A stretch of DNA of 64,000 nucleotides, taken from NCBI GenBank assembly GCA_020002185.1, contig CM034534.1:69665946-69729945 (forward strand), read 5' to 3'. The notes beneath the pieces are model-generated. The model saw nothing but the letters and a program-made list of their open reading frames with translations, searched no databases and was not told the DNA's origin. Made by a program: the position numbers and the translations under genes. Shown here in pieces: positions 21,560-36,300 of the stretch. The stretch's first letter is position 1. Each line of letters begins with the position of its first letter. This stretch comes from Paraescarpia echinospica. Taxonomy: Eukaryota; Annelida; Polychaeta; Sabellida; Siboglinidae.

Positions 21560-22325
21560 CATTCTTCAAAAAACTTCAACTGCATCTACCCTTCACATTC
21601 ACCAAAATCCTCCAACTGCACCCTTCACATTCACCAAAAACCTCCAACTGCACCCTTTCACATTCACCAAAAACCTCCAACTGCATTCCTTCACATTCAC
21701 CAAAAACCTCCAACTGCATTCCTTCACATTCACCAAAAACCTCCAACTGCATTCCTTCACATTCACAAAAAAACCTCCAACTGCACCCTTCACATTCACC
21801 AAAAACCTCCAACTGCACCCATTCACATTCACCAAAAACCTCCAACTGCACCCCTTCATATTCTCCAAAAACCTCCAACTGCATTCCTTCACATTCACCA
21901 AAAACCTCCAACTGTATTCCTTTACATTCACAAAAAACCTCCAACTGCACCCTTCACATTCACCCAAAACTCCAATTGCACCCCTTCACATTCACCAAAA
22001 ACCTCCAACTGCATTCCTTCAAATTCACCAAAAACCTCCAACTGCATTCCTTCACATTCACCAAAAACTTCCAACTGCATTCCTTCACATTCACCCAAAA
22101 CTCCAACTACACCCTTCACATTCACCCAAAACCTCCAACTGCACCCCTTTACATTCATCCAAAACCTCCAACTGCACCTACCCTTCACACTCACCAAAAA
22201 ACAACAACTGCACCTACCCTTCACGTTCACCAAAAAAAACCAACTGCATTCCTTCACATTCACCAAAAACCTCCAACTGCATTCCTTCACATTCACCAAA
22301 AGCCTCCAACTGCACCTGTTACATT
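21560..22325. repeat. 33-bp minisatellite (copy A)
   Basis: More than twenty units of ttcacattcaccaaaaacc plus tccaactgcattcc, with 30-36 bp length variants. Open frames on both strands (FTFTKNLQLHS, GECEGMQLEV) are repeat artefacts with no start or domain logic. It sits upstream of the adaptor gene promoter. Confidence 0.95.
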
Positions 22326-22560
22326 CACCCAATGAAGATGAATGGCTCAAAATTAGACATTTTGTCATCAACCAACAATATCACTGTAAAGCAAAAGTCA
22401 GGTCTCGCGTGTACTTTTAGGTGGTTGACAAATTACCAGTATTTCAACTTCTAACCGAGTCTTGCAAAAGTTAACATCACATAACCTTTTCACTTTCAGA
22501 CGTATCACAACGTCTAACACAGCAGTTTTTATCACAATAAAAAATCAAACATTCCTAAAA

Positions 22561-23560
22561 NNNNNNNNNNNNNNNNNNNNNNNNNNNNNNNNNNNNNNNN
22601 NNNNNNNNNNNNNNNNNNNNNNNNNNNNNNNNNNNNNNNNNNNNNNNNNNNNNNNNNNNNNNNNNNNNNNNNNNNNNNNNNNNNNNNNNNNNNNNNNNNN
22701 NNNNNNNNNNNNNNNNNNNNNNNNNNNNNNNNNNNNNNNNNNNNNNNNNNNNNNNNNNNNNNNNNNNNNNNNNNNNNNNNNNNNNNNNNNNNNNNNNNNN
22801 NNNNNNNNNNNNNNNNNNNNNNNNNNNNNNNNNNNNNNNNNNNNNNNNNNNNNNNNNNNNNNNNNNNNNNNNNNNNNNNNNNNNNNNNNNNNNNNNNNNN
22901 NNNNNNNNNNNNNNNNNNNNNNNNNNNNNNNNNNNNNNNNNNNNNNNNNNNNNNNNNNNNNNNNNNNNNNNNNNNNNNNNNNNNNNNNNNNNNNNNNNNN
23001 NNNNNNNNNNNNNNNNNNNNNNNNNNNNNNNNNNNNNNNNNNNNNNNNNNNNNNNNNNNNNNNNNNNNNNNNNNNNNNNNNNNNNNNNNNNNNNNNNNNN
23101 NNNNNNNNNNNNNNNNNNNNNNNNNNNNNNNNNNNNNNNNNNNNNNNNNNNNNNNNNNNNNNNNNNNNNNNNNNNNNNNNNNNNNNNNNNNNNNNNNNNN
23201 NNNNNNNNNNNNNNNNNNNNNNNNNNNNNNNNNNNNNNNNNNNNNNNNNNNNNNNNNNNNNNNNNNNNNNNNNNNNNNNNNNNNNNNNNNNNNNNNNNNN
23301 NNNNNNNNNNNNNNNNNNNNNNNNNNNNNNNNNNNNNNNNNNNNNNNNNNNNNNNNNNNNNNNNNNNNNNNNNNNNNNNNNNNNNNNNNNNNNNNNNNNN
23401 NNNNNNNNNNNNNNNNNNNNNNNNNNNNNNNNNNNNNNNNNNNNNNNNNNNNNNNNNNNNNNNNNNNNNNNNNNNNNNNNNNNNNNNNNNNNNNNNNNNN
23501 NNNNNNNNNNNNNNNNNNNNNNNNNNNNNNNNNNNNNNNNNNNNNNNNNNNNNNNNNNNN
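22561..23560. other. Assembly gap of exactly 1000 N
   Basis: A round-number N run joining two contigs. Left contig bases 2821-22560 and right contig bases 23561-43347 are the same sequence apart from small differences, so the gap sits between two copies. Confidence 1.
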
Positions 23561-23999
23561 GTGTGTGTGTGTAAATGCATCAATTGCATTGTATTCAATA
23601 TCACAGCTAAGTTGCTAGGCTTATATAATATCCTGTAACTGACTACATGTCATTACACAGATAAAAAAACATCAATTTTACATTGCTCTATAAAAACATG
23701 AATAATACTATACCAAAGAACATATTTATATACATCATTATGTTGGCCCATTTGTATAGTTCATATGTATTTACCTTGCTTATATAAGACATCTCAAAAT
23801 GTACACCAATACATAGAAATAATTTGGAATTATCTATCATAAACACACACATATTATCTCTGGCAATTATATGATCCTTGGTAGTTCTAGCACGTTGTAT
23901 TTGTTACATTTAATAATCCGGTCTTCACTGGCCTGAATATTTACAGCGGTGGTGAAGGCAACGTCTGTTATAAATGTTATATATTATTTGGGGTATTTT

Positions 24000-24355
24000 A
24001 TCAGTCTTGGTTCACTCCTGAACATTACCTGGGGGATTTTATCAGCCTTATTTCACCCCTGAACATCACTTGGGGGTTTATATCGGTCTTGTTTCACCCC
24101 TGAATATCACTTGGGGAGATTTATCAGTCTTTTTTTTAACCCTGACATATCTCTTAGGGGTTTTATCAATCTTGTTTCACCCCTGATACATCACTTGGGG
24201 TGTTTAAGCAGTCGTGTTTCACCCTGACACATCTCTTGGGGGGTTTTATCAGTCATGTTTCACCCTTGACACATCACTTGGAGTGTTTGATCAGTCATGT
24301 TTCACCCCTATTGTATCACTTGTGGGGGTGTTTGATCAGTCTTGTTTCACCCCCT
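24000..24355 (-). repeat. C-terminal-codon minisatellite (copy B)
   Basis: Nine units against eleven in copy A; the two missing units are those nearest the exon. The coding end here reads GETRLIKHPHK-stop and matches the array consensus (ATCAGTCTTGTTTCAC) more closely than copy A does. Confidence 0.88.
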
Positions 24356-27300
24356 TCCCCATCTTGTCCTACCAGTATGACGTAGTACTGCCTGTGATGT
24401 TGGATGAGCTCCGGAACAGTGTTGAAACACTAGAATGAAACAATACGAAATATGTTACACTTAAAACGCTGGCATACATTAGTTTATTACTAACGTTATT
24501 GTTGGATTATGCACAAATACTCTACATTATAAAATATATAAAGATATGAGAAACATAGTAATTAGCATAATTGTAAACATGTTTAATATTATGCTAATGA
24601 AATGTTATTAGCCTTATTATTATTAGCAAACTGTGCAGACGTGTAATAAATAATCTGAATTGTTTAATACCGAAGCTAAGAATAAACAATTCTAACATGT
24701 ACAAACACACACCAACCCAACCAACCACCCACACACACGTGGCACCCACACACGCACGCACGCACTCACTCACAACCACCGATGCATGTACAGAACTATT
24801 TATAATAATGAAAATCAACAATGCACATTATTGTAACCCAAGCCTGTAAGTTTTAGGCCCCACCCTGCTATCTTCCCACCTGCCCACCCTCTCATCTACC
24901 CACCCTGCTATCTTCCCACCCTCCCATTTACCCACCCTTCCATTTACCTTCCCACCCTCCCATCTACCCACCCTCCCACTCACTCTCCCATCTACCCGCC
25001 CTCCCACTCACCCTCCCATCTACCCACCCTTCCACTTACCTTCCCACCCTCCCATCTACACACCCTCCCACTCACCTTCCCACCCTCCCATCTACCCACC
25101 CTTCCACTTACCCTCCCACCCTCCCATCTACACACCCTCCCACTCACCCTCCCAGCCATTTCTTTTGTGAAACACAACTTACCTCTTCATCTTGTTTCTC
25201 GGAACCGATAGCAAACTTCCCGTCACTGCGATTTCGTAGGTGCAGGTGCCGGATTCTACCTTTGTACAGTATACACAGAGTGTATGGATTCTTTGGATCT
25301 ATTTTCGTGCTGTTTCGTACCAAATAGGCCCCATCCTGAAACAAGGTAGAAACTGACATAGACAAATGATTTTGACTTAAAATGGATAACACTAGTTTGG
25401 CCAATACCAAACATGAGAACCGTGTCATATCAACACATACTGTACTACACATTCACACATCTGCATGTTTGGTAATAAATCATAAATGAACAAATATAAA
25501 TGGCCATATAATAAAAAATATATAGGTGCAAATTTGGATCATTGTCATTGCATAAACTTAACAGATTCATGTGTCAGCAAATTGTAACAAGACTTGCAAC
25601 AACCTAACACTTAATGGCAACAACAATATAACTTATGAAGATCACTGAAATAACAACATATTGTGTTACGAATACTAACTTAAGCATTGTTTCATTTACA
25701 ATTTGAGGAGCAACAACATTTTATTGATGGAGCAATATGTCAGTATTATTATATCTGTGCGTTTCATTATGATTACCTGTGCAGCAACATTTCATTTGAA
25801 TTATTATTATTATGGTTAATACTGCAACAACAGTAAACTGATTACAGTAATGCAATGCGACTAAAGATGCACTCGGAATAAATTAGCGAGGTTATATTAA
25901 ACTAAATATTATCATGAACACTTCATCACATTCAAAAGGCACAACAAGATTAATACTTGCCTGATGCAGAGCTTTTATTTTTGAGATTTCTTCGGGACGG
26001 TCAAGGCTGCCAAAGAACCAAGGATACCTGGATAGATCCTACAAGGAACACAGAGAAACTGTTTACACAAAGTAGATACTAACATTCAGTATTCGTTGGT
26101 TGTCTGACTGCTCAAGGCTTACGAATACAAATATTTTATTTCAAGTTAAAAACCCATATATCAGTATGCACAAATATGCATTAAAATTAAATAAATTAAA
26201 AATGTGTAAATAAGTTAAACACACAAATCAGTTAAAATAAGAGTAAAATATAAATCAGTTAACAAATAACTATGATAAATAAATTAATAAAAAATATACA
26301 ACAAATGGGTAATAGCACTTGTGTGGGAATTATTAATAAACACATCTATTCAGTTCAAATTACGATGGCAGCCATTACGATGTGTATTCAACTCATGGAT
26401 TCTGGTGAGGAAATGTTGTCTGAATGCAGAATCTATATAAGTTGTCTTTGTAAAAAAGCCTCTGCATGACATTATAGATATCCTTCGATAAGATCTCACC
26501 TTTGAACTGGAGTGAGGCACATTGGGTAGACATCCTGCAACAGATAATACATAACCTGTAAACAATGGCCATGATCTATCTGAACTAATGCATATTTATT
26601 CACCAAGCACCATATTTGTTTCTGAACCTTGTTTCCAAAGTCTACAGGTGTTTAAAGACATGCAGTATGACCAGAGAATATCTCTACAGAAATATGAACA
26701 TATATTTTGGTCCGCTATTCAAATTCTGCTGTTTGTTAGCACCGCTAGGATGTTTGATCACAAGTGTCCACTTTAAATAGAACTATGTGGAAAACAAATG
26801 TATTGATAAAAAGGCCAGCAATGCCTAATGCTTGGTTAGCTAATCAAAATCACTTTGCATTATTACTTTTTTTAACAATAAATACTAAATGCATTTCTAT
26901 GTAACATACAGCTCACAAACATAACGTGATAAATCACAACTTACTTGATAACAACGAACTCTTTGCTGTGGTTTCCTCAGCTGAAAGTACATAAAAGGGT
27001 TGTTACAATCAATAAAACTCCACGTATTGTCGAACAAATGCTAATATTACATCTTCAAGCCAGTATGAAGAATCATCATGAATAAAAGGCAAAAAAACTA
27101 AATATCTACAGAATCTGCAAATTGTTAAACTACATTTTTGTTGTGTAAAATTCTTATTGAGAATGTTGATGTTTTGAACCCTTGACAGGTAAAACAGACA
27201 TAGCTGGCAGGAATTAAATGTCTGCAACAATGGCTACTTCAAAGATTGGATTCTATTTATGACATTGCCCAAATACTAACATTATTAACGTTGGTTTACA

Positions 27301-30300
27301 AGTGTTATGTTATGTTATGTTAGAAACAACTCATGTTGCTCTAGACATTACACATTCAGAATTTTCATAAGGAAATATTTTGTAAAAATTATCATGATAA
27401 CGGTTGTGGATGATAATTGCAAGTTTACTGCCTGCACGACAGCTGTTGTTCAAGGTTTAAAGGGAGAGCGATAGTGTAGTGGTTAGGACATCCGCCTGGC
27501 ATGCCAGCACTCCGAGTTCAAAACCTGGATCCCTCGTGACTAGGAGATCACGGTAATGTCGGTCCCATCTCAATTTGGGACGGAAAAGAACCACTGTGGA
27601 CGACTTGCACCCTGGCAGTGACTACCCTCAGTGCCAGCATATAAAGTATTGTTTGACGATAATGTTCTGAAAAAGGCTGACTGGTTGAATGAGACCTCAT
27701 AATGCCATAACATCGTAACCACAATATACACAGACTAGTCAGTTAATACATCATTGCTGAGCGCTGGAAACCACTAGAACTAGAGAACTAGAACCCACCA
27801 GGTGGCAGTGGTGGAAGTGTCCGCTTGGCAATTGGCACCGTTGATTGAGTAGGAGGTCGCGTTGATGTTGTATGATGCAACATTGATGATGTAGGAGGTC
27901 GTGTTGATGCTGTATGATGCAATGTTGATGCTGTAAATGTCAGATAAAACAAGTAAGCTATAAAACTGATGGTTATCGATGCAAATTTAAGCTTATCGGG
28001 TTGTTAAAATAACAAATGGGCCAAGTGGCCCTGAAGTCCTTTGGACTAATACGTCTATATGTAACCCCTGACCAAATGAGTGATAAGTCGGAAAAATTGT
28101 AATATTGTTTTCTTACATTCTTGAAAAGGTTGGGTAGGGTGCTTTACACGGTTTCAAAAATTATGACTGCTACAAAAATTGGCAAAGCTATGGAGCATTG
28201 AACATGGTAGGGGTCAAAAAGTTAAAATGAAGAAAACGGCTGTTGAAGTTTTACATTATATATGCAAATGGACTGCATGGAAATATTACATGCATGACAT
28301 TCAAATGTGGCACACAGTGTGTATGTTATGTTGTAATGATACACTGGAAGTACAAATGTGCTGCTACAAAAACTTATCAAGTTATGCTAGATCATGTCTT
28401 TATGTGTAAAACTAAGAGGACAAATTATTTGAGACCAAAAAGTAGACTCACTGTTTGACACAGTTTAAAACCTACAGGCAACAGTCTAGTTTAACAGGAG
28501 ACTATCAAACAATAGCAGGCACTACCAAATGAAATGTCTATGAAAAATTTGAGAAAAAGTTACTGAACAGTTTCTGAAAAAAAACAGCCCCGGAGAAGTA
28601 ATTATAGTTATTGTTAAGATGTTTAACCTAGTTCTATTATCTGACATTGTGCCAACAGATTGGTGTATTGGGATCATTAAGACTATATAATTATTATATA
28701 AACATAGCAGCAGACACTGGGACAGTGTGACTGCTGCCTGGCTAAATGGATGCAATGGTGTTTTGAAGTTAGTTCTTCTGCCAACTATCCTTTTCACACA
28801 AGCCTATATGTTTAGTAGCTGCCGGCACACTACTGAGCCTAAACTACCATACATATGTGAAAAATGTGCTGATGTATAGGAACTTGACCCACTAATTAAC
28901 TGTCCACCAAGTAGTAGCAGAACAGTTTATAATAATCCACAAGTTAAGTGGCAGTGATTTTCCTTTTATCATTCATGTGATGTTTATTGTGAGCAGGGCG
29001 GACAAATGGTCATCATACTTAGACAGGTACAGAAAGAAACTGACGTTTTCTATAAAAAGAACACATTTGCCTATCAATGGCATGTATTTCCTATTGTTGC
29101 TGTTTCTGCCAGGCAGAAACAGTTTCTGCCCGGCATAAATCAACAACCCTGTAGGTAATTATTAATCAAATGCTTTTTGGTGAATCATAGTTACAGATCA
29201 TTAAGGGTTATGATGGAAGTAAAATGTTGACATGTTTACTGTTCACTAATTGCACCACGTCTTGCATTTAGAGGAATAATTATAATAGAAAATAAAATGT
29301 TGTGGCACATATTTTTAAATACATGCATTGATGAGAAACCGGGAATTACTTTTCTGTGGCCTAAGAATAACCAATTTCAATTAACTTTCTGCTTAACAAA
29401 TACATAAAATATATATCCATACAAGACACAGACGCCGCATGTGACAGATGTTTTGGGAAGGGAAATAGTGCTCTGTTTCTGGTACAATACACAAAATCTA
29501 CTGTTAGGGAATAGTCTTAAGGGCCCTTCTCAAAACCACATCACTAGATAGTGTAAACATTTTGCATTTTGGGGGGCTGTGTCAGCCTTCTTCTCATGTG
29601 ATATAGAGTTACCACAAGGAAAAAACTTGTGTCCTTTGTTATTTGCTATTTACCTGAATGATTTTGAACACTGTTAGTCATAATTATAAGGGACTTGACA
29701 TGGCAGCTGGTGAAATTTACAACCTTAGTGATGATGATGATGTAGACATTTTCTTGCAAATATATGTTCTACTATATGCTGATGATACTAGAATGATTCA
29801 ATCAAATACAGATTTTTTTGTATATAGCGGAACTATGTCAACTCTTCTAATGGTTGACATGTGGTTGTTTCAGGATGTCCCCTTAGAATGTAGGCACAAC
29901 TGTCCAGGGGTCTAGAGGGTGCTGTGTCTGTTGATCCAAGCCTCTGCCAGTGACCAATTACAGATTAGTCACACTTTCCACCAGCAGTGTGTTGACCCAA
30001 GCCTCTGCCAGTGACCAATTACAGATTAGTCACACATTCCACCAGCAGCCACAGCCAGGTGTGACAGATGTTGTGGGAAAAGGGATTAGTTGAACAAACG
30101 GACTGGAAGCCTGCTAGATCATCTGCTGCAGTAGATTATTTAGTTAGCAAATTTAGCATTTTAGGGGACGTTTGGTGCCCTTAGAATGATTCATTCAAAT
30201 ACAGATTGTTGTGTACAGTGACAATACCACATGGAATGTATATGCAAAATTAGAGAAAAAGTTGCTGAACAATTTTTGAAAAAATAGGCAAAATGTTACA

Positions 30301-33300
30301 TTTTTACCAGTTTTGGGTTCCTTGGAGGCCCTAGGGAGCCCTTAGAATGATTCAATCAAATACAGATTTATTGTGCATAGTGGCAATGTTCTAAGATATG
30401 TCTATGCAAACTTAGAGAAAAAGTTGCTGAACAGTTTCTGAGATACGGCAGCTAACGGTGGACATCAGACGGCGGACGCAGAGTGATGGCAATAGTCCCT
30501 TGGACCTTTGGCCAAAGGACTAAAAATCATCAGAGAAATTGCTCCATGCACCAATGAAATTCTGTAACGGCACTCAACAGGAAAAATAATTGTGGCCTCA
30601 CCCCTATTTTGTTAATATTATTTGTTTGATCATTTATTAAATTTTTACATACACTTAATTTTTGACATAATAGTATAGCTTTTCTATACTAAGTTGTAAA
30701 CATCATTATATGTAATTTTTAAGTGCGTATATTTATTACTACATTGCAGCCCTCTAAATTGCGACTGAATCGGTCACATACGCGACTGTTATTTCTGTTT
30801 GGCGACCGACATATTATGTTTGGTTGCCCGCTGGCGACTGCGACGAGTCTATAATACTTATAACGGATCATGCGTTGTCAATTGCCGTTTCATAAACCAT
30901 GTGTTGTCGTTTCTCGGAAACACCGTAAACGTTATGGACTTTATTGGCGATATTTTGAAACAAACATGATTACACCGCAACGGTATTAGTTTATTTTGGT
31001 GGATTTATAACAGGATTTTTAAAACACGCCGCAAGGCAAATTTCTACGTAGTGTCATGGCACCCGTGGTACCTCATGTCAACCGACTTAAACGGGGACCC
31101 GAACGGAAGGCGCTAACATAAACCGTTTTGCGATCATTGTCTGACTGTCTGCTAGGCGCAATGAAGACATGATGCCAATGAAATGTAGATGTCACATCGT
31201 TAGAACATACACATGTGTGTACATATGTACATATTCCGGTTTCGAATACAAAACTCGAAGGAATAACAACAGCCTAGGTTATGCTGGCTCAAAGTGGTAT
31301 AGTCCGCGTTTCGTAGTTCTCACAAATTCCGTTGGATGGCGTCATAATAGTTGAAAAAAATTGTCAGTGAAACAGCATCAGTGATTTAAACATTCACAAC
31401 TGTTAATATGACTGCTTGTGTAATTTACATTTGTTAACTTATATATTAAGCGTTGCTGCATTAGAAACAACCAGTCATTAATGTTATTGTGTGAGAGGAA
31501 TTGTCCCTTACAACCGTGGACATACAACACAGGGCAGGCCAGAATGGAGGTTTCAAAGTTGCTCCTTTTAAGCAGCTGTTCCTTACAGCAAGATCCTTAC
31601 AGCAAAATCCTTACACCAAGATCCTTACAGCAAGATCCTTACAGCAAGATCCTTACACCAAGATCCTTACAGCAAGATCCTTACAGCAAGATCCTTACAG
31701 CAAGATCCTTACAGCAATATCCTTACACCAAGATCATTACAGCAAGATCCCCTTACACCAAGATCCTTACAGCAAGATCCTCTTACAGCAAAATCCTTAC
31801 ACCAAGATCCTTACACCAAGATCCTTACACCAAGATCCTTACAGCAAGATCCTTACACCAAGATCCTTACAGCAAGATCCTATCAGCAAGATCCTTACAG
31901 CAAGATCCTTACAGCAAGATCCTTACACCAATATCCTTACAGCAAGATCCTTACACCAATATCCTTACAGCAAGATCATATCAGCAAGATCCTTACAGCA
32001 AGATCCTTACAGCAAGATCCTTACAGCAATATCCTTACAGCAAGATCCTTACACCAATATCCTTACAGCAAGATCCTTACAGCAAGATCCCCTTACACCA
32101 AGATCCTTACACCAAGATCCTTACACCAAGATCCTTACACCAAGATCCTTACAGCAAGATCCTATCAGCAAGATCCTTACAGCAAGATCCTTACAGCAAG
32201 ATCCTTACACCAAGATCCTTACAGCAATATCCTTACAGCAAGATCCTTACAGCAAGAACCCCTTACAGCAAGATCCTTACACCAAGATCCTTACACCAAG
32301 ATCCTTACACCAAGATCCTTACAGCAAGACCCTTACACCAAGACCCTTACACCAAGATCCTTACACCAAGATCCTTACAGCAAGATCATTACAACAAGAT
32401 CCTTACAGCAAGATCCTTACAGCTAGATCCTTACACCAAGATCCTTACAGCAAGATCCTTACAGCAAGATCCTTACACCAAGATTCTTGCTGCAAGAGTG
32501 TGATGTATGAATAGTACCAGGTATCATTACTGTAATATACTGAGAATAAACTCACGTGATTTTGGTGTGATGTCATCCATATCCACTCCCGAGTCGCTAC
32601 GGTTACTGGTGTTGCTGGTCGTTGAACTGCGAATCTTGTCTCGAATAACCGTCCGTGGCTGGCGAAGGGCTGTGTGTGGTGCCATCTTCTGGCCGAACAA
32701 TGCAGTTTTGGCATGGAAGTCAATAACACTGGGATCTGGAGCACTCGATTCACGCTTTGGTGACTTCTGTTCAAAAACATCTTTCGCCACTGGTCGTAAA
32801 CCAGACTTGGCATCTTTTATAATGAGAGTGTCAACTCCCTTCACCATTTGAAAGCCGTTGACCTCCTTCTGTTGTTGTGACGTTGCTGGCAGTTCACGTG
32901 TTGCTGAAGATGAAACGAAAACAACTTCTGTAACATTGTTACATCTGTAACATCATTACACTGACCGAGACACGTGAAAACATGGGCTGACCACTTGTGT
33001 AGAACAAGGACAATTCCAAACGACTGGTAACAAACGTTACTTGTTTGCTGCAGGTTTTATAAACAACACATGATCTATTGGAGGTAGACAAATTCATAAT
33101 TCAAATTCATAAAAAAATTTGAAAAATGGCAGATGTTTCCTTAACTTTCACAAATGTAAGTGCCTATACACTTGGAAACATTGGTTGACAATACAAAATG
33201 GGAGCTGCACAACCGTCAAACCTTAGGAGTATCAATCAGTGTTGACGTGAATGTTTTACATCAATGTGGGATTGTGGCTTCAAAGTGTAACCCAATCCTT

Positions 33301-36300
33301 TAATGTGTGAGTAGAAATATTGTTGAAAAAGGATCAAGATAGATATAAAATGTATGAGATAAAGTGACTTTGATATACTGAAATGGACTAATGCATGCTC
33401 CCTTCAAGGTGCCTGGTCTTCCCTTTATATGGTTATATGGTGTTCTGGCTACAGTTTCATGATAGTTCAAATGGATGATATATGATGATAACTATAACAG
33501 CAGAAATTGCAAACCACCTACATGTTGCGAGTTTCTTTGCTAGTATTTCTTTATGCATAGACGACATATTCTGTAAGAAAGAAAACCAATTTTATTAACA
33601 TATATTTCTAATTACCCAGTATTAATGTGAAGGGCTTCATAATAAAACCCGATAAACACCAATTTGGACAAAATCTTTGACTGGGTGAAATTTCAGAATT
33701 GAAATGTACAAACAAGTATTGTGACTTGTATTATCAGTCTATTGTGAATGATAAAAAACTTCCAACATAAAGATATACCTTAATGTATTTGATAATTTCA
33801 TTTGATAGATTTTTGTTGCCACATTCACTTATCTAAATAGTTAATAGATCATAATTAAGACATTTTAGTAAGTGCTAGCTATCTATCACATACACCTAAT
33901 TATTCATAACAAAAACTCTACTTTAACGTTTGATTGTTAACAAACACGGCATCTAAAACATGATAGCATTTTGTGTTACAAAAATGGATAACTGGTTGTA
34001 GAAAAAAATTTCAAATGTTAAAATCACCATTCTAATTGAATTTCTTTCTAGTCATATTTTCAGGGAAATAACATCATTCTATCATTGTTCTTACTTACTG
34101 GGATTTCTGGCATTTCTTCAGGCATCTGGTACAAATCTGTGGAAAAAATAACATTTATTAATTAATTAATTCGCAGATCCACTAAAATGACAACAAAGAG
34201 AATGTAGGGCATTTTCAACAAGTCAACTTCGAAAGTACAGTAAAACCTGTCTTAGCGTCCACCTGTCCATAATGATAACCTGGTTATAAGGTCACTTTTG
34301 AAAGTCCCGAATGACTTCCTATTAGTTTGCACTGCCCACTACCTGTCCATAACAGTAACATGTCTATTGCATATAATGGTCAGTTAATTTGGACCGAACC
34401 ATTCATAGTCAACCTGCTGCTTGTAGCCAGGTCAAAGGGAAACCATAATTTCCCTGAATAAAACATCATCATGTGGACTATCAAATTGCAATCGAGTCAC
34501 CAGTGGAGTCATCAGCTTGTTGCAGCCACTGTGTGGCTTCCTTTACTCCAGCAAAGGGGAGCAGAATCAGCTTTGATGTCCAAAATGAGCTCAGAGAAGC
34601 CATGGAAGGGGGCCATTGTAATATTTACCTAGGCGGTTTGGCTTAGCTGGAGAGATTGCCTAGATAAATATTACAATGGCCCGTTTCCTACCACTTGGGG
34701 TAGCTCAAATTGTATTGATAATCCCTGAGAGAATCTTGGCTAATGCTAGCCTTACACTCGTTTCCTTTTGGACATCAAAGCTGTTTCTGTTCACCTTTAC
34801 TTGGAGGGCAGGCTTGCCTTGCACTCGTTCACACCCTTGTGGTTGGTTTTGGACATCAAAGCTTTTTCTGTTCGCCTTTACTTGGAGGTCGTAATTGATT
34901 TCACCATGGCCCAAAAGAAAAAATTAACATTAGTTAAATATAGCAAGTTGTGTAGTGGATTATTTAATATTATTGTTAACTCTGGGTTTGTATTGTTCAC
35001 GAGAGTACCAACTAGCGAACGTTAAAGTAACCATTAATAATACTGTGGCTCCACCTAGTGAGTAGCCAAGGCATGAAACTCTCCATAATGGCAACCTGCC
35101 TATAACGGTAATTTTGCGCATTCCCAACGATGACCGTTATGGACAGGTTTTACTGTACTGCATCATGATTATAAAATCACATTTTATTCTGGCTAATTAA
35201 TTATAAAATGACAGAATGTCAGATGCTAGGAATAAGTTATCTTATCTTAAATTAATAAAAATGGGAGTAAACCAGTCGTGTGTAGGGCTCCAACAATAAA
35301 GCAATGTTATAATTTCATCTGGTGTTCTGCCACTTACCTTCTGATATCTGAGGTGGCATTGGAGCATTGTGGCTCTGGTTCGAATCCGTTCCCCCAGGGA
35401 TCTCGTATTCCTCGATAGAACCAGGTGCCACGTATTCTTCCTGGGGCTGCATGGGGGCAGGTAACGCTGGACGCGAAACTCTCTCATTCTGCACACCAAC
35501 AATGATGACATCACTCAATGAGGGTCTGACACCAGTAAAAAAATTGTGGTCTGACTCCAGTAAAAAGGTGCAATCTGACAGTGAAAAGTTGTGGCCTTAC
35601 ACCAGTCCACATTTTTGACAGACGTAATTAGCCAATCATTGATATCATATTTTGCTGAATCATTCCACTGAACAGCCAATCATCGGTGATGGAGATCATG
35701 TGATTTGCAGTAAATAAACTTTATGTATAAAAACCACACTTGTGTTTTATTGTCCTGCTTGGTTTCATTCTATATCGCTCATTAAATATTTTCCCAAACA
35801 ATGCTGTCTTTGTGAGCCAGCCAAAGAGATATCATAACTAACCTTAGTGGATCTACTGAAACAAATCTTTAACTGAACTTTGCCCCAGTTAAATTACTGT
35901 TTCATCAGATACGATGAGAACTGCTGATAATTCAGTTAAACATCCTTATATCTTATTGTGGCAAATGTAGTTAGCAGTGGCTTCAAAATTTTGAATTCTT
36001 AATGCATGGAATAACTCTGTTGTCTATTTCAAATATTACATAAATATTCTGTGGTGCATCAGTCATATGTAGACAGTAACCACTGTTGAAAGAAAGACGG
36101 TTTATAATAACAGTTTGTCAGAAAGTAACCCAGTTCTGAGATATACAGGCAAACCTCGCTTTACGCTCACTCCAGTAATACAGCCACCTCGCAATTAAGG
36201 TCGCCCTAGGATAGTCCTAAAATTGTTTCACATACAGTACAGTATAGGAATTAGTTTTGGTAATAAGGTCACCTCGCTAATCAGGCCACTACTGCCCAAT

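Noticed and set aside
21560..22325. Possible CRISPR-like array of about 33-bp repeats
   Set aside because: Units are contiguous with no unique spacers, and the context is eukaryotic.
21511..22454. Open frames of 274 and 309 codons rich in FTFTKNLQLHS, and antisense GECEGMQLEV frames
   Set aside because: Translation of a 33-bp minisatellite, whose period is a multiple of three and keeps all frames open.
22462..23604. Open frames spanning the N run
   Set aside because: They consist almost wholly of undefined bases.
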